A stretch of 64,000 nt of DNA from Cryptomeria japonica (taxonomy: Eukaryota; Streptophyta; Pinopsida; Cupressales; Cupressaceae): positions 27,486,272 to 27,550,271 of the forward strand of contig NC_081405.1 of assembly GCF_030272615.1 (NCBI RefSeq). Direction: 5' to 3'. The position numbers were made by a program, and so were the translations under genes. The notes beneath the pieces are model-generated. The model had not been told where the DNA came from. It searched no databases and was given only the letters and a program-made list of their open reading frames with translations. Positions 35,157 to 48,600 of the stretch are shown here, piece by piece. The stretch's first letter is position 1; the number at the start of each line of letters is the position of its first letter.

Positions 35157-38100
35157 TGTAGAAGTTGTAGACTCCAAGATCACCAACAAAAATTATGATG
35201 CCTTCCACAAGAGGGTATGCAAGATAATGAGCTTGCTTGAATATTGAAGTATGAGCTATGGGATATGATCAAATGATGATCAATGGGATTTGTTTTAAAT
35301 TTACAAGACCCATTATATAGGCAAGGTCACATGTAGTATGGGAGACTACCTTGATACAAACATTCAATGTCCAATGCAAATATTAAATGCCTAGGTAGCT
35401 AAAAGAAAATAAGATGAATGTAATCCCATTATAACTAACTTCTAGAATGACAGCTAGGACCTAATTTAACATGTGAATGTGTCCCCAAACTGGGAAATTG
35501 CATGACCTTTACTAGGTATAAGATATTATTGACTCTAACACCCCACTTAAGTGCAACTTCAAGATTAGATTATTTTTTTAAATGATGCAAGATGCAAAGA
35601 TGGGTCCCAACCACTAGGCCATGGTAAATAAACATGTACAAATAATTACTCAACAATGAAGAAAGGAGAAAAACTACTTGAAAAAAAACCATCACAAAAG
35701 AAGATCATATACAAGTGATAGAATGTGTGATGCATGGAGTTTTCAATAATGCCCCCCAAGAACTAAATCCGTCATGGAGATACAAACTAACCCATCATAA
35801 GAGGGAAAAGAGAGACTAGATAGCTCCCCATAATAAATAATCTATGTCATGAAGATACAATTGATATCCCCCCCATAAGAGCAAAAATATAGATTAGATA
35901 GCCCCCATGATGAATAATCTCTAGAAAAATTGATGTGTCTAAGGAAAAACCATAAACAAATACCTACAAACAACTTGTCTCCCCTTAGGAAGAAACAAAA
36001 ATACATGTACAAATGTAGGAATGCTTCCCATTTAGGATAGAAATTGAAAGATAGAAGCATGAAGAAGTATGGAGGTGTCTTTGAAAACTACTCATGTGTC
36101 TCCTTGTTTGCTAAAGATGACAACGCCACAATCCAATCAGGTACATGCCCAATCAAAAAAATTGAAAAGCTACAATTTTGCATAAACTGATGTTAAACAA
36201 GCTCCAACAATGAATATGGTTTAACAACAACAGTTCCATGATTGTCATCAAAGAGGAGAGTTAAGCCCTCAATTGTGTCCTACGAATCTAAATAGAAAGA
36301 TGTTCTTGATGAACAAGAACGATGGAAGCCTAAATTAATGACTCTACGCAAGGAATAAATAAAGGTAAAGGTACATCAGCTACCTCTAAAGAAGAATCAC
36401 ATACCTTTGAAGTCACCTTGTCCTTATCTTCTAAAGTTTCAAAGTGCTCCTAAATAGTATCAAGGTCATATGGTATCCTTTCTAAAAAGTGAAGAGGCAC
36501 ATTACAATCTAAAACAAGATCACCTGTGAAAGGTGAATGGTTGAGTAGTAGGACCTCCGTATAGCTCCCCAATTTTAGTCCAAAGAGAACGAGGACACTC
36601 AAAATCAACAATACACTCCAATATGTCATCATAAACATACATTTCTATAACTCGTACGACATGATCCCTTTTACAATTCCAAGCAAATTTCTTACTAGGT
36701 GTGCCAGTAGAAAGAACAAAAATATAAAAAATGTGGAAACAAATTAAGCCATCTAAGATGTTTTATGATGTCATTTATCCATTGTTTATATTTTACCTTT
36801 TTCAAGATTATCAAAAAATGATGAAATGAAAATCTCATTAGAAACTATAATATTTTTCCAAAATTACAAAGTTAGAACTCTCAATATGGAATAAAAACTC
36901 CCAGATGTGATCTATACTACATATGAAGCCTTTCCAAAAAGAAAAAAAGCTCTCTAAGAGTCGAGATGTCCAAGAAATCAGTCACAATGTAATACAGGTA
37001 AAAAACTAAATAAATAATGCATAGGGTTGAATATGAAAAAATTGCATGGGTGTAAACATAGAGCTCCTTGATACTTTTAAAAACATCACAAGAATAACGA
37101 AAGTTGGAGATTGTGCAAGAATTTATGAGCTCAAAGGTTCAAAATAGAAAAATCAACTTCAATGAGCAATAAAATTCACCAATAGCAAAATCTAGAAAAA
37201 TGCCTTGAGGTAGTAAACCTCAACCTGCAAGTCCTTCTAGGAGCAGTGAGCTTCCCTAGGCATTGAGTGAACCATCTTTCCAATTATATCCCATTTATAA
37301 AAAAAATGGACTTTGGTAGTTCAAATTACAATTTGTCAAAAAAAATTCCCCTTTTAGGGCTCAAGGAGACCAAATTTAGGTGCCTAGAGGCTAGTGGGTG
37401 ATCGCACCATATGAGCGTAACTACACAGGGTATAAAAAAATGAACAACTGGGTAGGGGTGGCACTACCAGCTAAGGTAGGTGATGGAGTAGTGGGGCTAA
37501 TTGTGCCACTCACTAGGCATTAAACACACATTCCCTTATGTGACCACACAATTTTTTTAAAAGTGTTAAAGCCCAAAACACAAATGGCCATAATAAATTG
37601 ATTTTAATTAAAAAAACTAATGTACCACTCATACTAGTAAATGACACGTGTGACTAGTGTGAAGGGACAAACAATATGTTGGTTGATTTAATAATAATAC
37701 AAAAAAAATATTCTCTTGAATATGTCATTTTTTTACAAATGAGCCAATTAGTTTTTGTTGACATTGTACAAGTATAGATCATATGACATTTATGGCCAAG
37801 AGTGGATCTATATGACTGGGAAAATGGTGAAATTTTTCCTCCATCCATAGGTGACAATGTTAAAAAATAACAATTTGATAAGTGTTCCTAAGGTTCTTAA
37901 GACTTTCAAACAGAATGGTAGGGTCTATTTGGCCTAATTTGCTCCACAAATTTAGCTACCTCCCAGATCTAGTAACTTGCTCCAACTTGAAACACTCATA
38001 ACTTTGGCACAAAATGTCGGATTCAGATGAAATGTAAGCTAATCTTGAATTTATCAGTTGTCATGGACTCAATGAGGATGTTATATATCCTCTAGCATAT

Positions 38101-38605
38101 GCCAAAAATAACTTGCAATGAAAAACCACAAGAGATCTCTCATTTGGCAATAACTTTACCCTGAAATCTAAGAATGGTTTTGCATGGTTGTGTCTTTGAT
38201 ACCATGTAGGAGTTGTTGACTTCAGGGTCACTTTCAAAAACAATGATGACTTCCATAAGAGAGTATGCAATATAACGAGCTTGTTTGAATATTGAGATCC
38301 GAGATATGGAATATGATTCAATAATGATCAATGGGATATGTTACAAGTGTACAAGAGCCTTGCTTATATAGGCAAGGTGAGATGTAGTATCAAAAACTAC
38401 CTTGATACAAACATTAAATGCCTAATGCACATATTAAATACCTAGGTAACTAAAAGTAAATAAGGTGAGTTCATGACCCCATTATTACTAACTTCTAGAA
38501 TGAGACCTTGGACCTAAGTTGACTTAACATGTGAATATGTCCCCTTACTAAGGAATCATAAGCCACGAGACCCTTACTAGGTACAATACATTATTCATTT
38601 TAACA
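35157..38605 (-). mobile_element. Non-coding LTR retrotransposon with both LTRs (family member B)
   Basis: Direct repeats 35157-35540 and 38205-38605 both begin TGTAG(A/G)AGTTG and end CTAACA or TTAACA. Next to the right LTR, plus-strand GTGTCTTTGATACCA is the reverse complement of a primer-binding site (TGGTATCAAAGACAC). Next to the left LTR, CCCCACTTAAGTGC gives a minus-strand purine tract. The 2.66-kb interior has no gag-pol, only broken traces resembling the ORF of member A. The flanks CACCA and CAAGG do not match, so the TSD is lost or an end is misplaced. It was mobilised in trans if at all. Confidence 0.8.
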
Positions 38606-38639
38606 CAAGGTTTAGTTGGTCATGTGAAGGACACTTGTC

Positions 38640-39250
38640 ACATGATGGAAATATTGAACACACACCAAATGTTGAGAGGGGAGGGGGGCTGAATCAACAT
38701 AAATTAAATTCTAGAACTCAATAACACAATTTTATTTTAATCCATTTAACCACACCATGAAGAATTAAGCAGCAATAGCATAAGAAATCACACAGGAACA
38801 CCAGAGATTTTGTACATGGAAAACTCGAACTAGGAAAAACCATGGTGAGTGTTAACTCACAAAATGATCCGCTATATAGAAATGATTACAAAAGGTAGAG
38901 CACACTGCTCTGGACTTGCACGCTAAGGCTAACTGCTCATGGGGAAAGATACAAAATAGGACTTGCACACCCAAAGCTAACCGCACTCAGGGCAAGATAT
39001 AAAATTACAGATTTCAGAAACAGAACTGTATAGATAGAAGCATCTCCATATGCTGATTACAATCACTATTAAAGCTCAAACTCTACTCTTACTGAAATAT
39101 CTGGATCACCAGACCTTCCAGATCACAACACTTACATCCACTATCACTCCTACACTATAATATCATCACATTGACATCCTTCCATCAAGTCGCACATCAT
39201 TACTACCAATTTCCACACACACATATCTTGCATATTCATCATCATCAAAA
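38640..39250 (-). mobile_element. Copia-type LTR remnant, minus strand
   Basis: Contains the G-run block TGTTGAGAGGGGAGGGGGG with TGAATCAACA and, downstream, TACATGGAAAACTCGAACTA with AAAAACCATGGTGAG. These correspond to the terminal blocks of other Copia LTRs here. The boundaries are not sharp; the right side runs into the microsatellite. Confidence 0.5.
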
Positions 39251-39281
39251 CTTACTCCCATCTATCATTTTTTTGTACGCA

Positions 39282-39295
39282 TATGTATGTATGTA

Positions 39296-39348
<53 letters not shown>

Positions 39349-39501
39349 ATGCATTTTATGTATGTATGTATGTATGTATGTATGTATGCATGCATGCATG
39401 TATGTATGTATGTATATACATACATACATACATACATATACATACATATACATACATATCTATATATATATAAATATATACACACATGTATATATACATA
39501 T
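39282..39501 (+). repeat. Compound microsatellite (ATGT)n, (GT)n, (TACA)n, (TA)n
   Basis: Tracts of ATGT, about 20 GT units, more ATGT/CATG and then TACA/TATA. The sequence between the Gypsy TSD and the Copia LTR (55784-55801) is the same TATA/CATAT type, so the tract was split by the Gypsy insertion. Several open frames through it are artefacts. Confidence 0.98.
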
Positions 39502-40271
39502 TGTAAACACCTAAAACTGTCCAGTCTAATTAAATAAATATTTTATTTATTTAATTATCTAAGCCTAATTCTTCTATTAATTAAATAAATCCTATTTATT
39601 TAATTAATTCATTTATCCTCTTCTAGCCTTATTTCTCATTTAAATAAATACATTTATTTATTTAAATTATCATTTTCCTAAATTAAATAAATATCTTATT
39701 TATTTAATTTATCCCACTTCTTCTATTAATTAAATAAATCTTTATTTATTTAATTAATTCATTAGCCTTTTCTACCTATGACACATGTCATTCATCTCTT
39801 AATTCATACACTACCTACCCCTTTCATTATTTTATTATTTCTTTTACCTACCCTCTAATCATAGCCGACCTCCTTTTACACCTCTCAATCTTATCCCTCC
39901 ATTTCTTATTGTGTCTTCTATATAAGGAGATGCTTCCTTCATTATCAAACCCTAATGAGCTAACTACTTGATCAATTGACTACACTACGATCCTACTTGC
40001 AACCACATTCCGTTCTTTGTTGAGCTCTTGTGCATATAAAATCTGAGAGCAAATATATCAAGCAAGATCAATGGAGATAGGAAAAATGGAGATCAAAACC
40101 CTATTGGACATGTGATGGTATAATCTTTGTGATTTCATGTGATTTGCATTGTCTTAGGTAATCTTCATATGTTATGGTGGATCTTTGTTGATTGTTAGGC
40201 TAGGGTTTTGTGGCTGATTTCATTTAGCCTTTCAATATTGTCATTATTGTTATCCATTTTCACCATATACA
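39502..40271 (+). repeat. 5' LTR of the Gypsy element
   Basis: 770 bp. U3 holds five AT-rich palindromes of the form TTAAATAAAT...ATTTATTTAA at about 39527, 39576, 39638, 39680 and 39725. TATATAAG at 39919-39926 is the promoter TATA box, in the context CTTCTATATAAGGAG. Confidence 0.95.
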
Positions 40272-40274
40272 TTT

Positions 40275-40293
40275 TGGCACACCCGGTGGGACC
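40275..40293 (+). promoter_or_regulatory. Candidate primer-binding site of the Gypsy element
   Basis: TGGCACACCCGGTGGGACC three bases inside the 5' LTR. The tRNA was not assigned. Confidence 0.65.
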
Positions 40294-40380
40294 CTTGTCC
40301 CTTTTGCATTTAACCTTTTGTTGCAGATTTTGTGTTTGAAGTTGCAGATCTGGCATTTCCGACAACATTTTTGACATTTT

Positions 40381-40640
40381 CGCGTCTGCATACTTTTGGA
40401 TCGCGTTTTTTATTTTCTGGCGCGTCTGCGACATCTGGGATCGCGTTCGTGTTTTCGACAAAATTTTATTTTGCAGGTTTTTGAAAGGCGTGTCTGTGTT
40501 ACGGAAACACGTCTGTGTCATTTTTATCCGCGTTTGTGTATGAGAAGCGCGTCTGTGGTTTTTATCCGCGTCTATGTCTCACAGAACCGCGTTTGTGTCT
40601 CATAGTCGCATATGTGTCGAGGGTAATCGCGTCTGTGTAT
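40381..40640 (+). repeat. CGCGTCTGTGT array, leader cluster 1
   Basis: About twelve copies of CGCGTCTGTGT or variants (CGCGTTTGTGT, CACGTCTGTGT, CGCGTCTGCG) between 40381 and 40640, settling into a spacing of about 20 bp from 40490 on. It lies in the untranslated leader of gag-pol. Confidence 0.9.
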
Positions 40641-41199
40641 CGCCTGTTTCAAAATTTTGAAGTTTTATTGATTCAGTTTTCGGATTTTGCATTTAGGGTT
40701 TCAGATCTGGTTTATTTTTTGACTGACATTTTTAGATCTAGCTAACAAAATTGGTGCAGCTTGTCTTGGAAGCAAAATCGTTTGGTTGAAGGCCCCTATT
40801 TTCACAAAGTCTTTTGGGTTTTAAAATTTACCTAACTTGTGTGCTTGCAGGAAGGGGTGATCATTTGAAAACAACCCAAACTACTAACAAATCTTTGGTG
40901 CAGGTCCTTGGCAAGGGTTTTTGGATTTTTATTGTGTGCTTTGTTTTCATAGACTAAAATTGAATCATTATCTTTTGTGTCTTGAGCAATAGGCTCTTTT
41001 TGTTTAATCTTTAGAGGGTCTGTCTTCCCGTGTGGTCATTAGGACTACTAGTGAGAAGAGAACGACCCAAGTGGTAGCAAAAGAAAAGCCATCTTCTTCC
41101 GAACCACTATAAATAAATGTATTCATGGTGAAAACTATGAATAATGTGTGCTGATTAGTTCATACCGACACTATGTCTCCCCATAAACCCGTTTGATCA

Positions 41200-41565
41200 A
41201 ATTTATTTGATCATTTGTAGGGCGTAACCCCTACCAGCTGGGAGCCTTCTGTATTTACAGAGCTGAAAGTGCCGCATGTATGGCCACACGAGCGGATGCC
41301 CTTACTAGCACCTTTTTGTTTTAGAAGCCCAAATCCTTCTAGTTGTTGGGGCAGAAGGTCGGACCTCTGGTAGCGGCCCACACACATACGGTTCTTAGTA
41401 GAGATACAAAGTTCGCCATGGGGAGTTTTCATGGCGACTGATGCTTGGCTGACCCGAGAAGTGAGTGCCGAGGGTGGAGCCAGTGAGGTCAAGCATCTAA
41501 GTATCTGCTCTGAATAGCGTAGCCTCGAGGGTAAAACCCCATGTGGGATCAACAACTATTGTCTT
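41200..41565 (+). other. Leader block with RNA-like structure
   Basis: A stretch of more even base composition in an otherwise AT-rich leader, with no gag frame. It includes a perfect 7-bp stem CGCCATG / CATGGCG (41414-41420 and 41430-41436). The position between PBS and gag suits a packaging or dimerisation signal; that role is inference. Confidence 0.4.
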
Positions 41566-41840
41566 GGCCAACCATAAGAATTGTGCTTGACTTATGTTAA
41601 ACATTCAAAACATTCAAGACCAAACAGCAAAACATTGTGTCTTTTGTGTCTTCAAGTGTATGCAAAACATTTTTACATCAAACAACACACTTTTTTTGGA
41701 GTCATTTTGAGTCTAAACACTTGCAAACATTGGGTCCTCGTCAACATTGTGTCCTCTTGTCACGAAAAACAGTCAAACAGTCAGATTGGGTCACAACAAA
41801 ACAACTTCATAGATTGGAAAAATTGCACAAAATTTGCAGA

Positions 41841-42160
41841 AACGCGTCTGTGTCGGGCATAATAGCGTCTGTGTTGTCTAGCTGCGTCTGTGAAGGACAA
41901 AATCGCGTCTGTGTTCCAATAGTCAACATTGCATTTGGCAAACAAAAAAATCTCAGAAGCGCGTCTGTTTTAAACAGAGCAACGCCTGTGTCGGGAAACC
42001 GCGTCTGTGAAGTATACAGGCACATCTGTGTCCAGAATTGAAAAACTGTTACAGTCCAGCAAACATAAACAAAAAATCTCAGAAGCGCGTCTGTGTTAAA
42101 CAGAGAAGCGCCTGTGTCGGGAAATCGCGTCTGTGAAGTATACAAACACGTTTGTGTCCA
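41841..42160 (+). repeat. CGCGTCTGTGT array, leader cluster 2
   Basis: About twelve further copies, for example at 41843, 41864, 41883, 41904, 41960, 42000, 42086 and 42126. The part 41940-42060 is itself duplicated at 42066-42190 (shared AGAAGCGCGTCTGT, GTGTCCAGAATTGAAAAAC and CTGTTA(C/T)AGTCCAGCAAAC). Confidence 0.9.
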
Positions 42161-42647
42161 GAATTGAAAAACTGTTATAGTCCAGCAAACAAACACAGCA
42201 AGTTTCAGAATTCTTGAGCTTCCTAAGTCATTTCTCCAGGGTTTCATCTAGCATTCAACCTGTCTTTGGGTCTCACAAAGTCCATCATTGCTTTACATCT
42301 CATTACATTCACAATTGTCTAAACTTGAGTCAAAAGGTCACTTGCTTGTCCTCACTATACTTTGTCAACACACTACATACAACAACACTTTGCTAAGTGG
42401 TCCCTCATCAAGGTTTCTTACCTTTGGGTCTCATTTGGTCTTACTTAGAGTCAAGGTCAACTTACCTCATCAAGAGAAACTATCCTCTCTTTGGAAGTCA
42501 CACCTACTCTACTACATACATACTTGGTCTTACACTTTGGACATTGCAAGTACACTTTAGACTCATTTACATTCCATTCAACTCTTGGTCTTCCATACTT
42601 TTTCCATTTTTCATCTAGTCTCTCACATCTTGGTCAATACCTAGTTC

Positions 42648-45600
42648 ATGGTTGAAACCCATCTTCAAAAATCTAGGAGAGAAACTAAAGAGGCTCAAGA
42701 GTCTGCAAACATGAGTTCTTATGAGTATGACAATGATATCTTTTTCAATTCTGATCATACTACATTACCTGACATGGATGTCTATAGAAACATTCCAAAT
42801 GTTGAGAACATGGACACTATAAACAACAATGCTACACACAATGACAATGTGGACAACTTTTCAGTACATTCAACAGATGTGGAAGAATCCATTATGAATC
42901 CCCATTTCAATCGATTGGTTGAGGAAATAATGAGGAGGGATAGACAATACTTCTTACAAATGATGGCACAAAGTGGAGCCAAGATACCTCATGATTTTGA
43001 CATGTCTCAAATAATGGAACATAGACCTTTGCAACAACCTCACTCCAATATGGATCAAAGGAGACCTAATAGTGGAGGAAATAGAGGACCACATATGGTA
43101 CCTGAATCACCATCAGCTTTGCTTCAAAAACTAGAGGTCCCACATACACATGGTCAAACATATGATACTCACCTTCGCAGACCATTATGGAAGTCTTATG
43201 GAGAAAAATATGCTCAATCACATATTAATGCTAAGGATCAACCACCAAAGCAATGGGATATTCAAAGGCATGCTCAAAATTTGGACACAAGGAAACCTCA
43301 TGTCAAATTTGGGGGCAACACAATGGAACATGACATGCCTGTAGAATATGGTATACATGCACAAAATAGATATGGTGTTCCTCAACATGATTCTACACCA
43401 AGTGGTTCACATATGCAGCATCATTATAGACCTCCTCCATATGAACATGTGTATGACCAATATCATCCATATATGCAACATGCACCTCCTCCAATTGGTG
43501 CCTCAAGCATGGGGTATGGTCCAAGAAGTCGATCTCCACCTAAGAGCAATTTGGAGCAATAAATCAGGGACTTACAAAAGAAAATGGAGGACATAAATAC
43601 ACCGAAGCCAACATACACAATGAGAGACATATGTCCTTATCCATTTGACAAGAGCATTCCAATGCCTCCTTTTCCTACACACTTTGTGACGCCTAAATTT
43701 GATAAGTATAGAGGAAAAGGGGATCCTAAGGCACACATAAGACAATTTTTCACAGCTTGCATTGAGGTAGCAACAGAAGAGACATATTTGATGAGATTAT
43801 TCCCACAAAGCTTAGGTGATCAAGCTATGGAATGGTTCTCCCAACTTCCACCTGGAATTAAGTCATGGGGTGACTTAGCAGAGGCATTTATTCAACATTT
43901 CTCCTACAACATAGAGACAGACATATTAGTCACTACTTTGTGCAATACTAAGCAAAAAGAGGGAGAATCTTTTGCATCATTTTTACAAAGATGGAGAAAC
44001 CTAGCCAGCAGATGCTCTTGTGAAATTCCACAAAAACAAATGGTAGAAATGTTCACCCAAAATGTTAACAAAGAGATTGGTTATGACTTAAGGAAAGCTT
44101 GTTTGTCCACCTTCAAGGATGTCATTGAAAAAGGCTTAGCGACAGAAAAGGTCCTAATTGAACAAGGAGTCATTAAAATATTCAAGGAAAACAAAGATGA
44201 CTTTAAAGGAAAAGACAAGCCAAGATTTTGGAATAAAAACAAGAACACAGTCAATGATGGTGTTGTCGATGCCAACACCGTGCGACCCAAAGTCATCTTT
44301 TCAGGATCAAGCTCTACAAACAATCAAGTGAATACTCAAACAACTTCCAGATCACGAAGGAAGTACACTCCATTGGGAGAACCACTTGAGTCAGTTTTTA
44401 AGAAGCTTGTGGCAAACAAGGTAATTACTATTCCAGATTTTCCTCCATATGAACCAAAGGTTAAACCAAATTGGTGGAATGATGATGAGTATTGTGAATT
44501 TCATAAGAGCAAAGGTCATAAGATAGGAAATTGTCATCGACTAAAGAACATCATACAGGATCTCATTGATAGAGGTGACATTGAGATTGAGGGACATTCC
44601 TCCAATCAAGAACATGAGATGTTTAAGGAACCATTCCCAAAACATGACAAGGGAAAAGCTAAAGTCACAGAGGATCAAACCAACTATACCAGAGCATCTT
44701 ACAATTATGATTTAACTATTAATCACATTTCAATGGACAATTATGTCTCTACCATTATCATCAAGGACAAAGCATCCGAGAATTCTACTCAGAGACCTAG
44801 GATTGTCCTAAAAGGTGTTGGATCTTCTTCCGAACCTACCTCTGAATGTCATGTTACAACCCGTCGAGGCAAAATCACTTTGCAAGGTGTTCCAACTAAA
44901 AACACAGCTTCTTTATCAACCAAACCTGAGTATGACCTTGTAGAACAGTTAGGGAAGACACCCACACTCATTTCAATCCTTGAGCTATTATGCATATCTC
45001 CCGCACATAAAGCCATTCTTGACAAAATCTTGAGAGATACTGCTGTTCCTACTGATCTAAATGAGGACCAGTTTCAAGCCATGGTGGGATACCTTTCCAT
45101 TCCACATTCACTTACTTTCACGGAAGCTGATGACGCCTCTGTAAGTCAGCCGCATAATGCGCCATTACACATTGAAGCCTTCATACACAAACATCGAATA
45201 AAACGAGTCCTGATAGATGGAGGAGCAAGTCTAAACATTTGCACATTAAGCACTATCACACAATTGGGATATTCTGATAAAGATGTGAATTCTACAAACA
45301 AGATCACCATTAAAGCATATGATGATGAAGAGCGTCCATCCAAGGGTACAGTCATCTTACCTCTCAGAGTTGGGCTAGTTACAAGGGATGTGGTCTGTCA
45401 AGTCCTGGATTTAAATCTCACTTACAACATATTGCTAGGATGTCCTTGGATTCATGAAATGAGGGCAGTCCCATCCACATATTACCAATGCATTAAGTTT
45501 CCTCATAATGGAGTGGAAGTAACAGTTAACGGTGATCCCAATCCATTCATATACTGCAATAACCTGAAATCAAAGACTAAGACCATCATTCCTAGTAATC

Positions 45601-48600
45601 GGGAGGCTATTCCTTCATCGGCATACATTGATCCTGAGTCATTAAAACCTTCGACATCAAAACAAGGTGAGCTTAAAGGCAAGTTTCAGGACAAGGGCAT
45701 GGGGGAATATACTTTCAATCAGACCATGTACTTAAGACAAGTCATGAGTTACCCAAAAGAATATGGAAGACCACATCCTAACAAGCAAATCTCCATCATG
45801 ACGCTCAAATGGAACCCTACTACCTTTCAAAGATGGGGTGAACTAGAAGAGGAAGATTTATACCAAATGCTTTTCAGAGACAATGAAGAGGAAACACAAG
45901 ACCACATCAATCTACCATGTGAGAAATATGGCAAAGGCTTCAAAATTCTACAAAAATTCGGGTATGATGGAAAAAGCCCTCTGGGGTTACGAAAGGAAGG
46001 CATCATTGAACCTTTACAACCTGAATTGACTTTCAAGAAGGAACGCTCGAAAGGACTTGGTTTCTTAACTTCCAAGGTCCACACCCAAAGGACAGAAGAA
46101 GCCTTACAAATCAAAGCTGCCAAAATTCAACAAGAGAATCGCTACTCCACAGATTCCAATGAATGGGAATGGGGTTCCGACAAGTCTTCCAGTGACTATG
46201 AGCTCATCGAGACATTCAGAGAGCCAGGTGAACCCACAGAAGAAGAGGAGTGTTATAACAAATTCAGAGTTGGACAAGAAACAACCCATGAGGAGTCTAC
46301 ACAGTCCTTGTCTCAAGGTTCTAGGTTGAAATCACATAAGATGAGAACACCTGTTCCGAAATGCGCTACTAGTGATGATAATTTGGATTCACTCGTGATC
46401 GAGACTGATGAGGAGAGTGTCATCAATGACCTCGATAATTACCTTGACATGCCCGAATATAACCACATCTTCACTCTTAGCCCCGCTAACTTTGAAGACA
46501 TTAACGACCTTCCTCTTGTTCACCACCAGCTCATTGACTGGGATCATGAAGGACCTGCACAGTTGGATACATTCCAAAATGATGAAGCTTTTATTGACTA
46601 TCTAGGCATACGAGATGATCTTCCCCTTGGAGATCATAAAGCGAGATACACCATAGAACTCAATAGCGTGGCATATTTTGATGAGGGTGTCGGACCTTCC
46701 AGTCGCAAAAATGTGAAAATAAGAACAAATCAAGGGTCTTATGGTGAAAACCACATTGTGGCGCTATCTGACCCCAAAAAAGTAAAAAGAAAGGACGTAT
46801 CTGAGGGTGAAAACCTCTCTGAGGCGCCCGAAGATGGAAGGCTCGACATTCTCCCAGCATCATATGAGGAAAAATCATCCATGTTGGTAGAGGAGACTGT
46901 CAAAACAAACATTGGTACAAAAGAGGTTCCACACAACATATTCCTAGCTCAATCACTGACAGAGTCTGAAAGGTCAAAATTCATAAGTTTCTTCAAAAAG
47001 CGACAAATCAACTTCGCCTGGTCATACGTTGATATGCCTGGATTGGATCCGGATTTGGTAATGCATCATCTGACAGTCAAACCAGAGGCAAAACCAGTAA
47101 AACAGAAATTAAGAAAAATGCATCCACAAGTGGCATTACTAGTCAAAGCAAAACTTGAGAAATTACTCGATGTCGGATTCATACGCCCAATTGATTATCC
47201 TGAATGGATCTCCAACTTGGTACCTGTCAGTAAACCAGATCGCAGCATCAGAATTTGCATAGATTTCAGAGACATCAACAAAGCTTGTCCAAAGGATGAC
47301 TTCCCATTACCAAACATTGACTTGATTGTTGATCTCACAGCAGGTCATGAAATGCTATCATTAATGGATGGATTCTCTGGTTATAATCAAATAAGGATCA
47401 CACCCGAGGATCAACATAAAACAACATTTACTTGTCCGTGGGGAACTTTCTGCTGGAATGTCATGCCTTTCGAGCTAAAGAATGCAGGTGCTACATATCA
47501 AAGAGCCATGACTACTATCTTTCATGATCTCATGCATGTAACTGTGGAAGATTATGTTGATGACCTCTTAGTCAAATCAATAGACAGAAATACACATTTG
47601 GACATACTTTCAGTTGCCTTTGATCGGTTGGAAAAATACAAAGTAAGATCAAACCCTAAGAAATGTGTCTTTGGAGTAACCTCTGGGAAGCTCCTAGGAT
47701 TCATTGTATCCAAAAGAGGAATTGAAGCGGATCTAGCAAAAGTCAAAGCTATCTTGGAAATGCAACCACCAAGAAATATCAGTCAAATTTGATCCTTACA
47801 AGGCAGACTCCAGTCCATCCGAAGATTCATAGCACAACTGGCAGATAAGTGTAATCCTTTTCAGCACCTGCTACATAAAAACATCAAATTCAAATGGGAT
47901 GACAACTGTCAACAGGCTTTCCAGACACTCAAAGATTATCTTCTAAATCTGTCAGTTCTGATGCCACCAGTTCCAGATCAACCACTGTTACTATACATAT
48001 CAGCTACTCCAACAGCACTGGGGGCACTCTTAGCACAACAAATCGCTGAAGGCAAGGAAAAAGCAGTATACTATATCAGTCGCACATTGGTGGGATACGA
48101 GCTAAACTACACACCAATTGAGTGCGCATGTTTTGCTGTGGTCTTTGCTTCACATAAATTATGACATTACATGCTTACTCATAAGACAAAGTTAGTTGCA
48201 AGGATAGATCTGTTGAAATACCTTCTCAATAAGGCAACACTTACTGGGCGACTGGCCAAATGGGTAATGATACTGAGTGAATTCGACATCAAGTATGTGG
48301 ACAGAAAAGTAATAAAAGGACAAGCCATCGCAGATCAACTAGCAGACGCTCCCATGATAGATGATGTTCCTCTAAGTTCTGAATTTCCAGATGAATCCAT
48401 TTTGACAATGTCACATGCAAAGCCATGGCAACTGTACTTTGACGGCTCATACACACAGCATGGGGCAGGAGCTGGCATCCTCTTTATAACTCCTCAAAGA
48501 GATTCTATACCAAAATTATACCGCTTATCATTTCCTTGCACTAACAATATAGCGGAATATGAGGCATTAACAACAGGATTACGAATCGTAGTTCAATGGA

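Noticed and set aside
35152-38610. TSD for the non-coding LTR element B
   Set aside because: CACCA and CAAGG share only part of their bases; I do not count this as a TSD.
39171-39537. Open frames with Met/Tyr/Val/Cys repeats on both strands
   Set aside because: Direct translations of the ATGT/GT microsatellite.
41211-41555. Minus-strand 114-codon frame in the Gypsy leader
   Set aside because: No domain; lies in a block better explained as leader RNA.
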